This document shows positions 23,822-32,988 of a DNA stretch of 64,000 nt, one piece after another. The first letter of the stretch is position 1. Each line of letters opens with the position of its first letter. This DNA is from Streptomyces sp. NBC_01485 (GTDB taxonomy: Bacteria; Actinomycetota; Actinomycetes; Streptomycetales; Streptomycetaceae), in assembly GCF_036227125.1 (NCBI RefSeq), contig NZ_CP109435.1, positions 3,596,001-3,660,000 on the forward strand, in the 5' to 3' direction. A program made the position numbers and the translations under genes. The notes under the pieces were generated by a model. It had not been told where the DNA came from and made no database searches. It was given only the letters and a program-made list of their open reading frames with translations.

Positions 23822-24143
23822 GCCAGACATGATCCCGCACATTCCCGGGAAGTGGGGAGCCAATGCGGGCAGGAGCTCGCATGGCAGGTCGGGCGCACGG
23901 GTGCGGTCACGGCGCGCGGACCGGCGGGACGGCCGACGGTGACCCCCTGTGCCCGCCGCAGAACCGTTCGTGTTGTGACAGGGCTATGACGATCCCGGGT
24001 CGCCCGCGGGCTTACGGGACAGGGGGCGACGGCGATTACTCTGTCTCATCTGGCCCCTGCCCCGACCCGAGGCCGACTCAAGGCCGACCCGAGGCCGACT
24101 CAAGGCCCGCTGCCCCATCCACCATCCATGGAACGCGAGATAC
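23822..24143. other. yqgE-murA divergent intergenic region
   Basis: It contains the murA promoter and leader. A 20-base word beginning CCCGAGGCCGACTCAAGG occurs twice, at 24066 and 24088 (period 22). No protein-coding signal is seen. Confidence 0.6.
24066..24107. repeat. 22-bp tandem direct repeat upstream of murA
   Basis: Two adjacent copies of CCCGAGGCCGACTCAAGGCC, separated by two bases, end about 37 bases before the murA ATG. Confidence 0.88.
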
Positions 24144-25490
24144 ATGACCGTCAACGGCTCTGACGACGTACTGCTTGTCCACGGCGGAACCCCGCTCGAG
24201 GGCGAGATCCGTGTCCGCGGTGCGAAGAACCTCGTACCCAAGGCCATGGTCGCCGCCCTGCTGGGCAGTGAGCCGAGTCGGCTGCGCAACGTTCCGGACA
24301 TTCGTGACGTGCGGGTCGTACGCGGCCTGCTGCAACTGCACGGGGTGACGGTCCGTCCGGGCGAGGAGCCGGGCGAGCTGGTGCTCGACCCGACCTACGT
24401 CGAGAGCGCCAACGTCGCCGACATCGACGCCCACGCGGGGTCGAGCCGTATCCCGATCCTCCTCTGCGGTCCGCTGCTGCACCGGCTGGGGCACGCCTTC
24501 ATCCCCGGCCTCGGCGGCTGCGACATCGGCGGCCGGCCGATCGACTTCCACTTCGAGGTGCTGCGGCAGTTCGGCGCGAAGATCGAGAAGCGGGACGACG
24601 GTCAGTACCTGGAGGCCCCGCAGCGGCTGCGCGGCACGAAGATCGTGCTGCCGTACCCGTCCGTCGGCGCGACCGAGCAGGTGCTGCTGACGGCCGTCCT
24701 GGCCGAGGGCGTCACCGAGCTCGCGAACGCGGCCGTGGAGCCCGAGATCGAGGACCTCATCTGCGTCCTGCAGAAGATGGGCGCCATCATCGCGATGGAC
24801 ACCGACCGCACCATCCGCATCACCGGTGTGGACAAGCTCGGCGGCTACAACCACGCGGCCCTCTCGGACCGTCTGGAGGCCGCCTCCTGGGCGAGCGCGG
24901 CGCTGGCGACCGAGGGCAACATCTACGTCCGCGGCGCCCAGCAGCGCTCGATGATGACGTTCCTCAACACCTACCGCAAGGTGGGCGGCGCCTTCGAGAT
25001 CGACGACGAGGGCATCCGCTTCTGGCACCCCGGCGGCCAGTTGAAGTCCATCGCGCTGGAGACGGACGTCCACCCCGGTTTCCAGACCGACTGGCAGCAG
25101 CCCCTGGTGGTCGCGCTCACCCAGGCGACGGGCCTGTCGATCATCCACGAGACGGTCTACGAGTCCCGCCTCGGCTTCACCTCCGCGCTCAACCAGATGG
25201 GCGCCCACATCCAGCTCTACCGCGAGTGCCTGGGCGGCTCGAACTGCCGCTTCGGCCAGCGCAACTTCCTCCACTCGGCGGTCGTCTCCGGCCCGACCAA
25301 GCTCCAGGGCGCCGACCTGGTCATCCCCGACCTGCGCGGCGGCTTCTCGTACCTGATCGCCGCCCTCGCGGCCCAGGGCACCTCCCGCGTCCACGGCATC
25401 GACCTCATCAACCGCGGCTACGAGAACTTCATGGAGAAGCTCGTCGAACTTGGCGCAAAGGTCGAACTACCGGGCAAGGCACTCGGCTAG
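24144..25490 (+). CDS. murA: UDP-N-acetylglucosamine 1-carboxyvinyltransferase
   Basis: A 448-residue enzyme catalysing the first committed step of peptidoglycan synthesis, transferring enolpyruvate from PEP to UDP-GlcNAc. The EPSP-synthase-like twin-domain fold is evident. The substrate-binding KNLVPKAMVAALL is at the N-terminus. The catalytic Cys is in PGLGGCDIGGRP, meaning the enzyme should be fosfomycin-sensitive. GFQTDWQQPLVVALTQATG and DLRGGFSYLIAALAA are conserved C-terminal segments. The ATG at 24144 fits the family start (LLVHGGTPLEGEIRVRGAKN). By position it corresponds to the main S. coelicolor murA. Confidence 0.96.
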   Translation: MTVNGSDDVLLVHGGTPLEGEIRVRGAKNLVPKAMVAALLGSEPSRLRNVPDIRDVRVVRGLLQLHGVTVRPGEEPGELVLDPTYVESANVADIDAHAGSSRIPILLCGPLLHRLGHAFIPGLGGCDIGGRPIDFHFEVLRQFGAKIEKRDDGQYLEAPQRLRGTKIVLPYPSVGATEQVLLTAVLAEGVTELANAAVEPEIEDLICVLQKMGAIIAMDTDRTIRITGVDKLGGYNHAALSDRLEAASWASAALATEGNIYVRGAQQRSMMTFLNTYRKVGGAFEIDDEGIRFWHPGGQLKSIALETDVHPGFQTDWQQPLVVALTQATGLSIIHETVYESRLGFTSALNQMGAHIQLYRECLGGSNCRFGQRNFLHSAVVSGPTKLQGADLVIPDLRGGFSYLIAALAAQGTSRVHGIDLINRGYENFMEKLVELGAKVELPGKALG

Positions 25491-25595
25491 AGCCACAAAA
25501 CCCAGCCTGGTCGACAATCCAGCCCGGTGACAAATCCAGCCCGGCCGGCACAACCCAGCCCGGCCGGCGTTTGAGGCCATCGGTGAGCGAACCAC

Positions 25596-25632
25596 GAGGG
25601 GGCGGCACCCGGATTCCGGGTGCCGCCCCCTC
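25596..25632. terminator. Strong bidirectional terminator between murA and hupA
   Basis: GAGGGGGCGGCACCCGG pairs perfectly with CCGGGTGCCGCCCCCTC around a three-base loop, between convergent genes. Upstream, AATCCAGCCCGG-like words repeat three to four times at 25515-25565, related to the dispersed AGCCCGTCCGGCG element. Confidence 0.92.
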
Positions 25633-25663
25633 GCATTGCCAACGGCGCTCTCAAGCGGAGCGC

Positions 25664-25945
25664 TTACTTGCCCTTGGCCGCTTCCTTGAGCTTCGAGCCC
25701 GCGGAGACCTTGACGCTGTAGCCGGCCGGGATCTGGATCGGGTCGCCGGTCTGCGGGTTGCGCGCGGTGCGAGCGGCACGGTGGGTGCGCTCGAAGGTCA
25801 GGAAGCCGGGGATGGTGACCTTCTCGTCGCCCTTGGAGACGATGTCGCCGACGACCTCGGCGAACGCGGCCAGCACTGCGTCGGCGTCCTTGCGGGTCAC
25901 CTCGGCGCGGTCGGCCAGCGCGGCCACCAGCTCACTGCGGTTCAT
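25664..25945 (-). CDS. hupA: HU-family nucleoid protein
   Basis: A 93-residue HU protein, a histone-like dimer that bends DNA. The family profile is complete: MNRSELVAALADRAEVTRKD, GDEKVTIPGFLTFE, the DNA-binding arm RAARTARNPQTGDPIQIPAG and C-terminal VKVSAGSKLKEAAK. There is no Lys/Ala-rich C-terminal tail, so it is the short vegetative HU (HupA) rather than the sporulation-linked long HupS. The ATG at 25945 is selected against a spurious 57-codon extension. Confidence 0.95.
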   Translation of the reverse strand: MNRSELVAALADRAEVTRKDADAVLAAFAEVVGDIVSKGDEKVTIPGFLTFERTHRAARTARNPQTGDPIQIPAGYSVKVSAGSKLKEAAKGK

Positions 25946-26187
25946 GTTGTTACTCCCGTGTTCTTCTTGCCGTTGAGGCGTGCCACGCGGCGGAGCCGCC
26001 TGTGGGGCACAGCGAAGTCGTTGTGCTCGCGCCCAGGGACGCATCCTGCCCCTACCTGCGGCGGGAAAGCCAATCCGGCACCCGCTCGGAGTGGTGGGAC
26101 AACCCTTGTGTGTCACGCCGGAGCGCTTAGCTCGGGCGCAACCCTAGAGGGCCGCGATCGGCGCGCCGTTCCGCGACGCGCCGTCAC

Positions 26188-26224
26188 GGGGCCGTCGTGG
26201 CCATCCTCACAGCCGCACGGCCCC
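26188..26224. terminator. Probable terminator after malic enzyme
   Basis: GGGGCCGT and ACGGCCCC pair around a 21-base loop, 20 bases past the malic enzyme stop codon. There is no T run, so the call is moderate. Confidence 0.5.
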
Positions 26225-26243
26225 GCCGCTCACCCGTCAGAGC

Positions 26244-27662
26244 CTACGAGGCCGACGCGCCGACCGCCTTCGCGGCCTCCCGCACCGCGCCCGCCACCGC
26301 GCCCGCGACCTTGTCGTTGAAGACGCTCGGGATGATGTAGTTCGCGTTCAGCTCGTCGTCGCTCACGACCTCCGCCAGGGCCTTTGCAGCCGCCAGCATC
26401 ATGTCGGTGTTGACCGTGCGGGACTGCGCGTCCAGCAGGCCCCGGAAGACACCCGGGAAGACCAGCACGTTGTTGATCTGGTTGGGGAAGTCGGAGCGGC
26501 CGGTGGCCACGACCGCGGCCGTCTGGCGGGCGATCGCCGGGTCCACCTCGGGGTCCGGGTTCGCGAGTGCGAACACGATCGCGTCGTCGGCCATCGCGGC
26601 GACGTCGGTGCCGTCGATGACGTTCGGGGCGGAGACGCCGATGAAGACGTCCGCGCCGCGCACGGCCTCCTTCAGGGTGCCGGTGAGGCTCTCGGGGTTG
26701 GTGTTGTCGGCGATCCAGCGCAGCGCCGAGTCCGGGGCCGCGTCGACGAGGTCCTCGCGGTCCGCGTGGACGACGCCGTGGATGTCGGCGACGACCGCGT
26801 TCTTCACGCCGGCCGCGATCAGCAGCTTGAGGATGGCCGTGCCGGCGGCGCCGGCGCCGGACATGACGACCCGGACGTCCCCGACGCCCTTGCCCACGAC
26901 ACGCAGGGCGTTCGTGAGGGAGGCCAGGACGACGATCGCGGTGCCGTGCTGGTCGTCGTGGAAGACGGGGATGTCGAGGGCCTCGCGCAGGCGGGCCTCG
27001 ATCTCGAAGCAGCGCGGGGCCGAGATGTCCTCGAGGTTGATGCCCGCGAAGCCCGGGGCGATCGCCTTGACGATCTCGACGATCGCGTCGGTGTCCTGGG
27101 TGTCCAGGCACAGCGGCCAGGCGTCGATGCCGGCGAACCGCTTGAAGAGGGCCGCCTTGCCCTCCATCACGGGGAGGGCGGCCATGGGGCCGATGTTGCC
27201 CAGGCCCAGCACGGCCGAGCCGTCCGTCACGACCGCAACGGAGTTGCGCTTGATGGTGAGACGGCGGGCGTCCTCGGGGTTCTCGGCGATCGCCATGCAG
27301 ACGCGGGCCACACCCGGCGTGTAGATCATCGAGAGATCGTCACGGTTGCGGATGGGGTGCTTGGACTGCATCTCGATCTTGCCGCCGAGGTGCATCAGGA
27401 ACGTACGGTCGGAGACCTTGCCGAGGGTGACGCCCTCGATGCCGCGCAGTTGCTCGACGATCTCGTCGGCGTGGGCGGTGGAGGTGGCCGCGATGGTGAC
27501 GTCGATGCGGAGCTTCTCGTGCCCGGAGGCGGTGACGTCGAGGCCGGTGACCGAGCCTCCGTGGGACTCGACGGCTCCGGTGAGCTGGGAGACCGCGGTT
27601 CCGCTCGCGGGCACCTCCAGCCGGACCGTCATCGAGTAGGAGACGCTGGGCGCCGTTGCCAT
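26244..27662 (-). CDS. NAD-dependent malic enzyme with N-terminal ACT domain
   Basis: A 472-residue enzyme decarboxylating malate to pyruvate. Residues 1-80 form an ACT regulatory domain (SVSYSMTVRLEVP, IDVTIAATSTAHADEIVEQL). Then come the malic motifs: SMIYTPGVARVCMAI, VAVVTDGSAVLGLGNIGP with the catalytic region, the metal-binding segment FHDDQHGTA, and the dinucleotide motif VVMSGAGAAGTAI. Position next to hupA matches the NAD-linked malic enzyme of S. coelicolor (SCO2951). The ATG at 27662 is used; upstream codons run into promoter DNA. Confidence 0.93.
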   Translation of the reverse strand: MATAPSVSYSMTVRLEVPASGTAVSQLTGAVESHGGSVTGLDVTASGHEKLRIDVTIAATSTAHADEIVEQLRGIEGVTLGKVSDRTFLMHLGGKIEMQSKHPIRNRDDLSMIYTPGVARVCMAIAENPEDARRLTIKRNSVAVVTDGSAVLGLGNIGPMAALPVMEGKAALFKRFAGIDAWPLCLDTQDTDAIVEIVKAIAPGFAGINLEDISAPRCFEIEARLREALDIPVFHDDQHGTAIVVLASLTNALRVVGKGVGDVRVVMSGAGAAGTAILKLLIAAGVKNAVVADIHGVVHADREDLVDAAPDSALRWIADNTNPESLTGTLKEAVRGADVFIGVSAPNVIDGTDVAAMADDAIVFALANPDPEVDPAIARQTAAVVATGRSDFPNQINNVLVFPGVFRGLLDAQSRTVNTDMMLAAAKALAEVVSDDELNANYIIPSVFNDKVAGAVAGAVREAAKAVGASAS

Positions 27663-28056
27663 GGCCGACTTCCTCTGCACTGCTGGGTCGCGGGTTTGCG
27701 GTCCGATCGTCGCACCTACCCCCGAGTACGTGGTAGCCGCCCTGGTATTGCGGACGTTTTGTTCACGGGACGGGGAACAACTGCGACTTCGGAAAACGAC
27801 TTCCACCATACGAGAGTTGATCGGCCAACGAAAGAGGCCCACGTCACTGATGTGACGTGGGCCTCTCTCACGTAGGTGACACCGACCCGCCATGCTCGCC
27901 TCGCGGCAAGTGGTCGCTCGTAGCGACGAAGGTTGGGCCCGGGGGCTTGGATCGAGCCGGTGTCACACCCAGGCTAACAAACGGATCCCCGAACGCCATT
28001 CCCGTCCGGCCTGTTCACTGGAAACAACCGGCCGCTCGAGCCCCGTTCGGTCCCGT
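27663..28056. other. Intergenic between helD and malic enzyme
   Basis: It holds the malic enzyme promoter region near the 27663 side and one strong hairpin (27834-27865). A weak CTCGCCTCGCGGCAAG...TCGCTCGTAGCGACG hairpin pair follows near 27896-27930. No gene is seen. Confidence 0.6.
27834..27865. terminator. Hairpin terminator
   Basis: GAGGCCCACGTCA pairs perfectly with TGACGTGGGCCTC around a six-base loop. It lies downstream of helD on the minus strand, about 190 bases past its stop, and upstream of malic enzyme. Confidence 0.8.
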
Positions 28057-30462
28057 TCAGTCCCTGAGGAGGTCGGGGACGCCGTTCGCGTCCGGCTCGT
28101 CGCGGTCCCCGGAGACGACCGTGAGCTGCTGGGTGGCCCGGGTGAGGGCCACGTACAGCACGCGCAGGCCGGCCGGGCTCTCGTCCGCGATCTCCGCCGG
28201 GGAGACGACGACCGTGGCGTCGTACTCCAGGCCCTTGGCCTCCAGGCTGCCGAGGGCCACCACGCGATCGCCGAGCCCGGCGAGCCAGCGCCTGGCCTCC
28301 TCGCGGCGGTTCATGGCCACGACGACGCCGACGGTGCCGTCGACCCGGTCGAGGAGCCGTTCGGCCTCGGCCCGGACGGCCGACGCCATGGTTCCCGTCA
28401 CGGCGGCGCTGTGCCTTTGGTTCGTTCCCACGAAACGGGGCACGACGCCCGTCGACCTGACCGCCGACGGGGACTCGGCGCCCGGCATGGCCAGCGCCAG
28501 CACCTTGGCGGCCAGCTCGGCGATCTCGGCCGGGTTGCGGTAGTTCACGGTGAGCTGGAAGCGGCGGCGGGGGCGGCTGCCGAGGGCCTCGTCGCGGGCC
28601 TCGGCGGCCTCGTCGGGGTCGGACCAGGAGGACTGGGCCGGGTCGCCGACGACCGTCCAGGTGGCGTGCCGGCCGCGGCGGCCGACCATCCGCCACTGCA
28701 TCGGGGTGAGGTCCTGCGCCTCGTCGACGATGACGTGCGCGTACTCGGTGCGCTCCTGCGCGAGCCGCTCGGCGCGCTCGCGCTGCGTCTCCTCACGCGT
28801 CGGCATCAGCTCCTCCAGCCCGGTGAGGTGGTCCAGCGGGTCGAGCTCGCGGCGCTTCCTCGGGCGCAGCGGGGCGCCGAGGATCGACTCGAGTTCGTCC
28901 AGCATGGCGATGTCGTGGACGGAGCGGCCGTCCCGCTTGAGGGCGCGGGCGACCTTGCGGACCTCGCCGGGGTTGAGGATGTGTCTCGCCCAGCGGCCGA
29001 GCCGCCGTTCGTCGGCCATGGCCGCGAGCACGGCCTGCGGGGTCAGCTCGGGCCACCAGGCGTCGAGGAAGGCGACGAAGGCGTCCTCGGTGGTGACGTC
29101 CTCGTCGAAGGAGGAGCGCAGCTCGGCGGCGAGCTCGGGGTCGGTGTGCCGGCCGGCCGCGCCGGAGCGCTCCCACAGGGCGTCCAGGAGCAGCTTGCGG
29201 GCGCGCGGGCGCAGCAGGTTCACCGGCGCGGTGCCGCTGAGGGCGCTCTGCCGGACCCGGTCCAGGTCGGCGGCCTCCAGCTCCAGCCGGCGGTTGAAGG
29301 CGACGACCCGCAGCCGCGTGGGAGTGCCGGCGGCGGGGGCGGGGGCCTCGTCGAAGCTCAGTTGCCCCGCGTTCCGCTGCCCCGGGTGCCGGCCGCCGGT
29401 ACCGGATTCCAGCGCGCCGCGCGCGGCCTTGCGCAGCACCTTCAGCATCCGGTGCGAGCCCTTGGCGCGGGCTACGGCCGGGGAGTCGTACAGGGTGGCC
29501 TCGGCGCCGTCGACGAGGGAGCCGATGGCGCGGATGGCGACCTGGCCCTCCTCGCCGAGGGACGGCAGCACGCCCTCGGTGTACGCGACCAGCAGCGGGG
29601 TGGGCGAGACGATGAGGATGCCGCCCGCGTACCGGCGCCGGTCCTGGTAGAGGAGGTAGGCCGCCCGGTGCAGGGCGACGGCCGTCTTGCCGGTCCCCGG
29701 GCCGCCCTCGACGTAGGTCACGGAGGCGGCGGGGGCGCGGATGACCAGGTCCTGTTCGGCCTGGATGGAGGCGACGATGTCCCGCATGGTGTGGCTGCGG
29801 GCCTGTCCGAGGGCGGCCATCAGGGCGCCGTCGCCGATGACGGGAAGTTCGTCGCCGGCCAGGAACGCCTTCAGCTCGGGACGCATCAGGTCGTCCTCGA
29901 CGCCGAGGACGCGCCGCCCCTTGGAGCGGATCACCCGGCGCCGTACGACACGCCCCGGGTCGACCGGGGTGGACCGGTAGAAGGGCGCCGCGGCGGGCGC
30001 CCGCCAGTCGATGACGAGCGGGGCGTACTCGGAGTCGAGGACGCCGATCCGGCCGATGTGGAGCGTCTCGGCGATGTCGGCGGTGTTGTCGGGCCGCACC
30101 GACCCCTCCGCGGGCTCGACGGCGGTGTAGGCGCCGTCGGGGCCCTTCTTGCCGTCCTTCCCGAGGAGCAGGTCGATCCGCCCGAACAGGAAGTCCTCGA
30201 ACTCGTTGTTGAGCCGATTGAGGTGGACGCCTGCGCGGAACACCTGCGCGTCCCGCTCGGCGAGGGCGCCGGGCGTGCCGACCTGGCCGCGCTTGGCCGC
30301 GTCGTCCATGAGGAACTCGGCTTCGTGGATCTTCTCCTCGAGCCGGTGGTACACCCGGTCGAGGTGTTCCTGTTCGACGCTGATCTCGCGGTCCCGTACC
30401 GAATCCGGCGTCATGTGCCGAACCGATCCGACCGCGGTTTCCTGCTGAGCCTGAGCGGCCAC
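28057..30462 (-). CDS. HelD-like superfamily 1 ATPase (RNA polymerase-associated)
   Basis: An 801-residue UvrD/Rep-type ATPase of the HelD class. The N-terminal 130 residues form a charged antiparallel coiled coil (EQEHLDRVYHRLEEKIHEAE), the arm that enters the RNA polymerase secondary channel in characterised HelD. Helicase motifs: I VEGGPGTGKTAVAL, II HVIVDEAQDLTPMQW, III TVVGDPAQSSWS, IV VNYRNPAEI, VI YVALTRATQQL. HelD releases RNA polymerase from stalled complexes and can confer rifampicin tolerance in some actinobacteria. The GTG at 30462 has AAGGGGG upstream. Confidence 0.88.
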   Translation of the reverse strand: MAAQAQQETAVGSVRHMTPDSVRDREISVEQEHLDRVYHRLEEKIHEAEFLMDDAAKRGQVGTPGALAERDAQVFRAGVHLNRLNNEFEDFLFGRIDLLLGKDGKKGPDGAYTAVEPAEGSVRPDNTADIAETLHIGRIGVLDSEYAPLVIDWRAPAAAPFYRSTPVDPGRVVRRRVIRSKGRRVLGVEDDLMRPELKAFLAGDELPVIGDGALMAALGQARSHTMRDIVASIQAEQDLVIRAPAASVTYVEGGPGTGKTAVALHRAAYLLYQDRRRYAGGILIVSPTPLLVAYTEGVLPSLGEEGQVAIRAIGSLVDGAEATLYDSPAVARAKGSHRMLKVLRKAARGALESGTGGRHPGQRNAGQLSFDEAPAPAAGTPTRLRVVAFNRRLELEAADLDRVRQSALSGTAPVNLLRPRARKLLLDALWERSGAAGRHTDPELAAELRSSFDEDVTTEDAFVAFLDAWWPELTPQAVLAAMADERRLGRWARHILNPGEVRKVARALKRDGRSVHDIAMLDELESILGAPLRPRKRRELDPLDHLTGLEELMPTREETQRERAERLAQERTEYAHVIVDEAQDLTPMQWRMVGRRGRHATWTVVGDPAQSSWSDPDEAAEARDEALGSRPRRRFQLTVNYRNPAEIAELAAKVLALAMPGAESPSAVRSTGVVPRFVGTNQRHSAAVTGTMASAVRAEAERLLDRVDGTVGVVVAMNRREEARRWLAGLGDRVVALGSLEAKGLEYDATVVVSPAEIADESPAGLRVLYVALTRATQQLTVVSGDRDEPDANGVPDLLRD

Positions 30463-30522
30463 CGGGCCCCCTTCTGACGTGCTGGGCAGCCGTCAACCGT
30501 ACGCGAAAGGGGCCCGCAATAG

Positions 30523-31356
30523 CTACGCGTCGACCTGGACGATCTTCTTGCCGTCGAAGGTCATGATCTCGAAGTGGTCGATCTCGTCCGGGGCGAAGGC
30601 CGCGCCGCCCACCACGTAGAGCGGGTTCTTGGCCTGCTCGGTCGTGGCGGTGGGGATGCCGTAGCCCTGCGGCGGGACCGCCCAGGAGGAGACCGTCTCG
30701 CGCTCGCCGTTCTTGCCGACGGCGATGAGCGAGCACTTCTCGGGGCCCGTCACGTTCTTCAGTTCGACGCCGATCTCCGTGCCCCACGCCTTCTGGCCCA
30801 TGGCGACGGTCGCCGTCGCCTTGGAGGTGGAGTCGGTCGCGGTGACCCGGTCGGAGAGCGTGTCGAAGGTCGACTTGGCGGTGCTGGCGGACTTGGTGGC
30901 GCTCGCCTCGGTCCCCTTGGTGCCGCTGTCGCCGCCGGTCGCCGCGAGCACGGTGAGCGGGCCGCCGATGATCAGCGCGGCCGCGGCCGCCACCAGGAAG
31001 AAGGAGCGGCGGCGCTTGACCGCGCGGCGCTCGGACACCTCGTCGACCAGCCGTTCCGCGAGGCGCGGGCTGGGACGGGCGGACAGGGACTCGCCGATCG
31101 CGGGTGTGCCGGTGCCCGGCAGGTCCGCGAGGGCGGCCAGCATGGGCTCCATGCCGGCGAGCTCGTCGAGCTGCTGGGCGCACCATTCGCAGCCCGCGAG
31201 GTGCATCTCGAAGGTGGTCGCCTCGGCGTCGTCGAGAATGCCGAGGGCGTAGGCGCCGACGGTCTCGTGTTCGCTGGGGCTCGGAGATCCCACTGATCCC
31301 TGCATGGGACCAGACATACCCGAACCACCCGCGCCGAATCCCCCGTAACCGCTCAT
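30523..31356 (-). CDS. rsuA: Membrane-bound anti-sigma factor with zinc-finger (ZAS-like) domain
   Basis: A 277-residue anti-sigma factor. The N-terminus has the zinc-associated anti-sigma motif HETVGAYALGIL...HLAGCEWCAQQ (His-x(n)-Cys-x2-Cys). One membrane helix (FFLVAAAAALIIGGPLTVLA, about residues 117-136) separates it from an extracytoplasmic domain of the anti-sigma-K/RskA C-terminal type (TGPEKCSLIAVGKNGE). It should hold the upstream sigma factor at the membrane until cleaved. Its ATG shares a base with the sigma stop (TGATG). The name follows the SigU/RsuA pair at this locus in S. coelicolor. Confidence 0.85.
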   Translation of the reverse strand: MSGYGGFGAGGSGMSGPMQGSVGSPSPSEHETVGAYALGILDDAEATTFEMHLAGCEWCAQQLDELAGMEPMLAALADLPGTGTPAIGESLSARPSPRLAERLVDEVSERRAVKRRRSFFLVAAAAALIIGGPLTVLAATGGDSGTKGTEASATKSASTAKSTFDTLSDRVTATDSTSKATATVAMGQKAWGTEIGVELKNVTGPEKCSLIAVGKNGERETVSSWAVPPQGYGIPTATTEQAKNPLYVVGGAAFAPDEIDHFEIMTFDGKKIVQVDA

Positions 31357-31913
31357 CACGCCGTCACCCCCCGCTCTTCCAGAGCCAGCTTCATCGACCG
31401 CAGGGCATAGAAGACCCGAGAGCGAACGGTGCCGCTGGGTATGCCCAGCGTCTCGGCCGCCTCGTTGACGGTGCGCCCCTTGAAGTACGTCTCGACGAGC
31501 ACTTCCCGGTGGGCCGGGGTCAGGTCGTCGAGCGCGTCCGACAGCGTCATCAGCCACAGCGCCTTGTCGATCTCGTCCTCCGCAGGAATGACCTCCAGCG
31601 GCGACGGGTCGACCTCCTGCGGCCGGGCCTGCCGGCTGCGGTGGCCGTCGATGACGATGCGACGTGCGACCGTCACCAGCCAGGGGCGTACCGATCCGGT
31701 CGCCCGATTGAGCTGACCGGCGTTCTTCCAGGCACGGATGAGCGTCTCTTGTACGACGTCCTCGGCACGCTGCCGGTCTCCGGCAACCAGGCGCAGGACA
31801 TACGCAAGCAGGGGTCCGGCATGCTCCCGATACAGAGCACGCATCAGCTCCTCGTCAGGCTCCGAGGGCTGGGACATGCGATGTCGGGCCCTCGATCCAC
31901 GTTCATTGGCCAC
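31356..31913 (-). CDS. sigU: ECF-family RNA polymerase sigma factor (SigU-like)
   Basis: A 185-residue ECF sigma factor. Region 2 reads LYREHAGPLLAYVLRLVAGD, AEDVVQETLIRAWK and PWLVTVARRIVIDGHR. Region 4 reads LTPAHREVLVETYFKGRTV, then NEAAETLGIPSGTVRSRVFYA. The GTG at 31913 is chosen because AAGGAT lies six bases upstream, whereas the internal ATG at 31877 (173 residues) has no comparable site. The gene is cotranscribed with its anti-sigma. Upstream, GGGAAT (near 32069) and CGTC (near 32043) have an 18-base spacer and may form an autoregulatory ECF promoter. The S. coelicolor homologue affects development and secretion. Confidence 0.88.
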   Translation of the reverse strand: MANERGSRARHRMSQPSEPDEELMRALYREHAGPLLAYVLRLVAGDRQRAEDVVQETLIRAWKNAGQLNRATGSVRPWLVTVARRIVIDGHRSRQARPQEVDPSPLEVIPAEDEIDKALWLMTLSDALDDLTPAHREVLVETYFKGRTVNEAAETLGIPSGTVRSRVFYALRSMKLALEERGVTA

Positions 31914-32220
31914 GGCCGCATCCTTGCGCACGCCCACCTCCGGTGTCCGGGGGTTCCCCCAGTCGGTCGCTCGATGACGGGTACGCAAGCGGGGTGACGG
32001 ATGTTCAAACCGAGGCGACAGTTTTCTTCGGAGTGTCATGACGAGGGGGACATGGCGGCACATTCCCACCCCGTTTTCTTTACATTTCCGCCACACCGAC
32101 AAGATCGGGCCGACTGCCCGAGGCGTGACGCGAGTAAACGACGTGTAATCGAAATCACGTCGACAGTTGGACCGTTCCACCCTCATGAAAGCCGCATACC
32201 AGACAGGGCAGTTGAGGAGC
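31914..32220. other. sigU upstream region
   Basis: A relatively AT-rich stretch for this genome (TTTTCTTTACATTTCC near 32080). It probably contains the sigU promoters; a GGGAAT-18-CGTC ECF-like arrangement is visible on the minus strand. No ORF is seen. Confidence 0.5.
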
Positions 32221-32796
32221 TCACCCGCGCGCGAGTGCCGCCACGCGCCGGCGGTGGCGTGCGACCCGCTCCCGGTTCCCGCAGACCTCGCTGGAACACC
32301 AGCGCCTCCTGCGCCCCCGGGACGTGTCGACGTACACGATCGGGCAGTTGTCCCCGGCGCACTGCCGCAGCCCCGCCCGCACGACGGGATCGGTGAGCAG
32401 CTCCACCGCGTCCCGGGCCACGGCGGCGAGCAGCGCGGCACACTCCGGCGGCCCGTCCAACGCCCGCACGAGCGCCCCGTCTTCACCGCGTACGGCACGG
32501 GGGGTCGGGGGCGCGCCCCGGGCGACGTCGTTGACCCGCGCGAGGGCGAGGTCGTACACCCCGGCATCGCTGCGGGCCAGCCACCCGTGCACCAACCGGC
32601 CGACGTCACGCCGCAGTTCCCGGAAGGCCGGCGGCCAGGAAGCGTCGGCGTGGGCGAGCGGGGTGCCCGGCGGGACGAGCCCGCACCCACGGATCCACGC
32701 CCCCAACGGCCCGACGGCGTCGAGCCGTTCACAGGGATGCGCGGTCGCGAGCAGGTCGAGACAGACCCGCCCGGCATCGAACCGAAGCCCGTCCAT
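32221..32796 (-). CDS. CGNR zinc-finger protein with ABATE domain
   Basis: A 191-residue protein. The N-terminal ABATE/DUF1470 region (RFDAGRVCLDLLATA...LEWIRG-like) spans about 1-130. The C-terminal zinc finger is clear: CAGDNCPIVYVDTSRGRRRR, WCSSEVCGNRERV, with the diagnostic CGNR and a basic helix. It is probably a DNA-binding stress regulator, of unknown target. The ATG at 32796 (MDGLRF) is used. Confidence 0.88.
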   Translation of the reverse strand: MDGLRFDAGRVCLDLLATAHPCERLDAVGPLGAWIRGCGLVPPGTPLAHADASWPPAFRELRRDVGRLVHGWLARSDAGVYDLALARVNDVARGAPPTPRAVRGEDGALVRALDGPPECAALLAAVARDAVELLTDPVVRAGLRQCAGDNCPIVYVDTSRGRRRRWCSSEVCGNRERVARHRRRVAALARG

Positions 32797-32859
32797 GCAC
32801 GCGTCACCACCAACTGAGGAACCGTCCCCTCCACCACACTGCCAGCGCCGGACGCTATT

Positions 32860-32952
32860 CACTAGCCCGTCCGGCATTCACCAGCCCGTCCGGCGTTTGA
32901 GGACAAGGCCCCTCAAGGGCCGATAGCGGGGGTCTGGGGGCGCAGCCCCCAG
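32860..32952. repeat. Dispersed extragenic palindromic element (AGCCCGTCCGGCG type)
   Basis: A full 70-base copy at 32883-32952 begins AGCCCGTCCGGCGTTTGAGG, contains the hairpin GGCCCCTCAAGGGCC and ends with GGGGGTCTGGGGGCGCAGCC pairing with the final CCCCCAG. A partial head copy precedes it at 32863. A near-identical full copy is at 59549-59619, and tail or head fragments occur at 62540 and 52209. Confidence 0.88.
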
Positions 32953-32988
32953 TGACTCCCACACCAACACAGGGCGCCGACAACCCGC

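Noticed and set aside
27857..28543. Plus-strand ORF overlapping the helD 3' end
   Set aside because: Ser/Arg/Thr-rich shadow without ribosome-binding site or domain.
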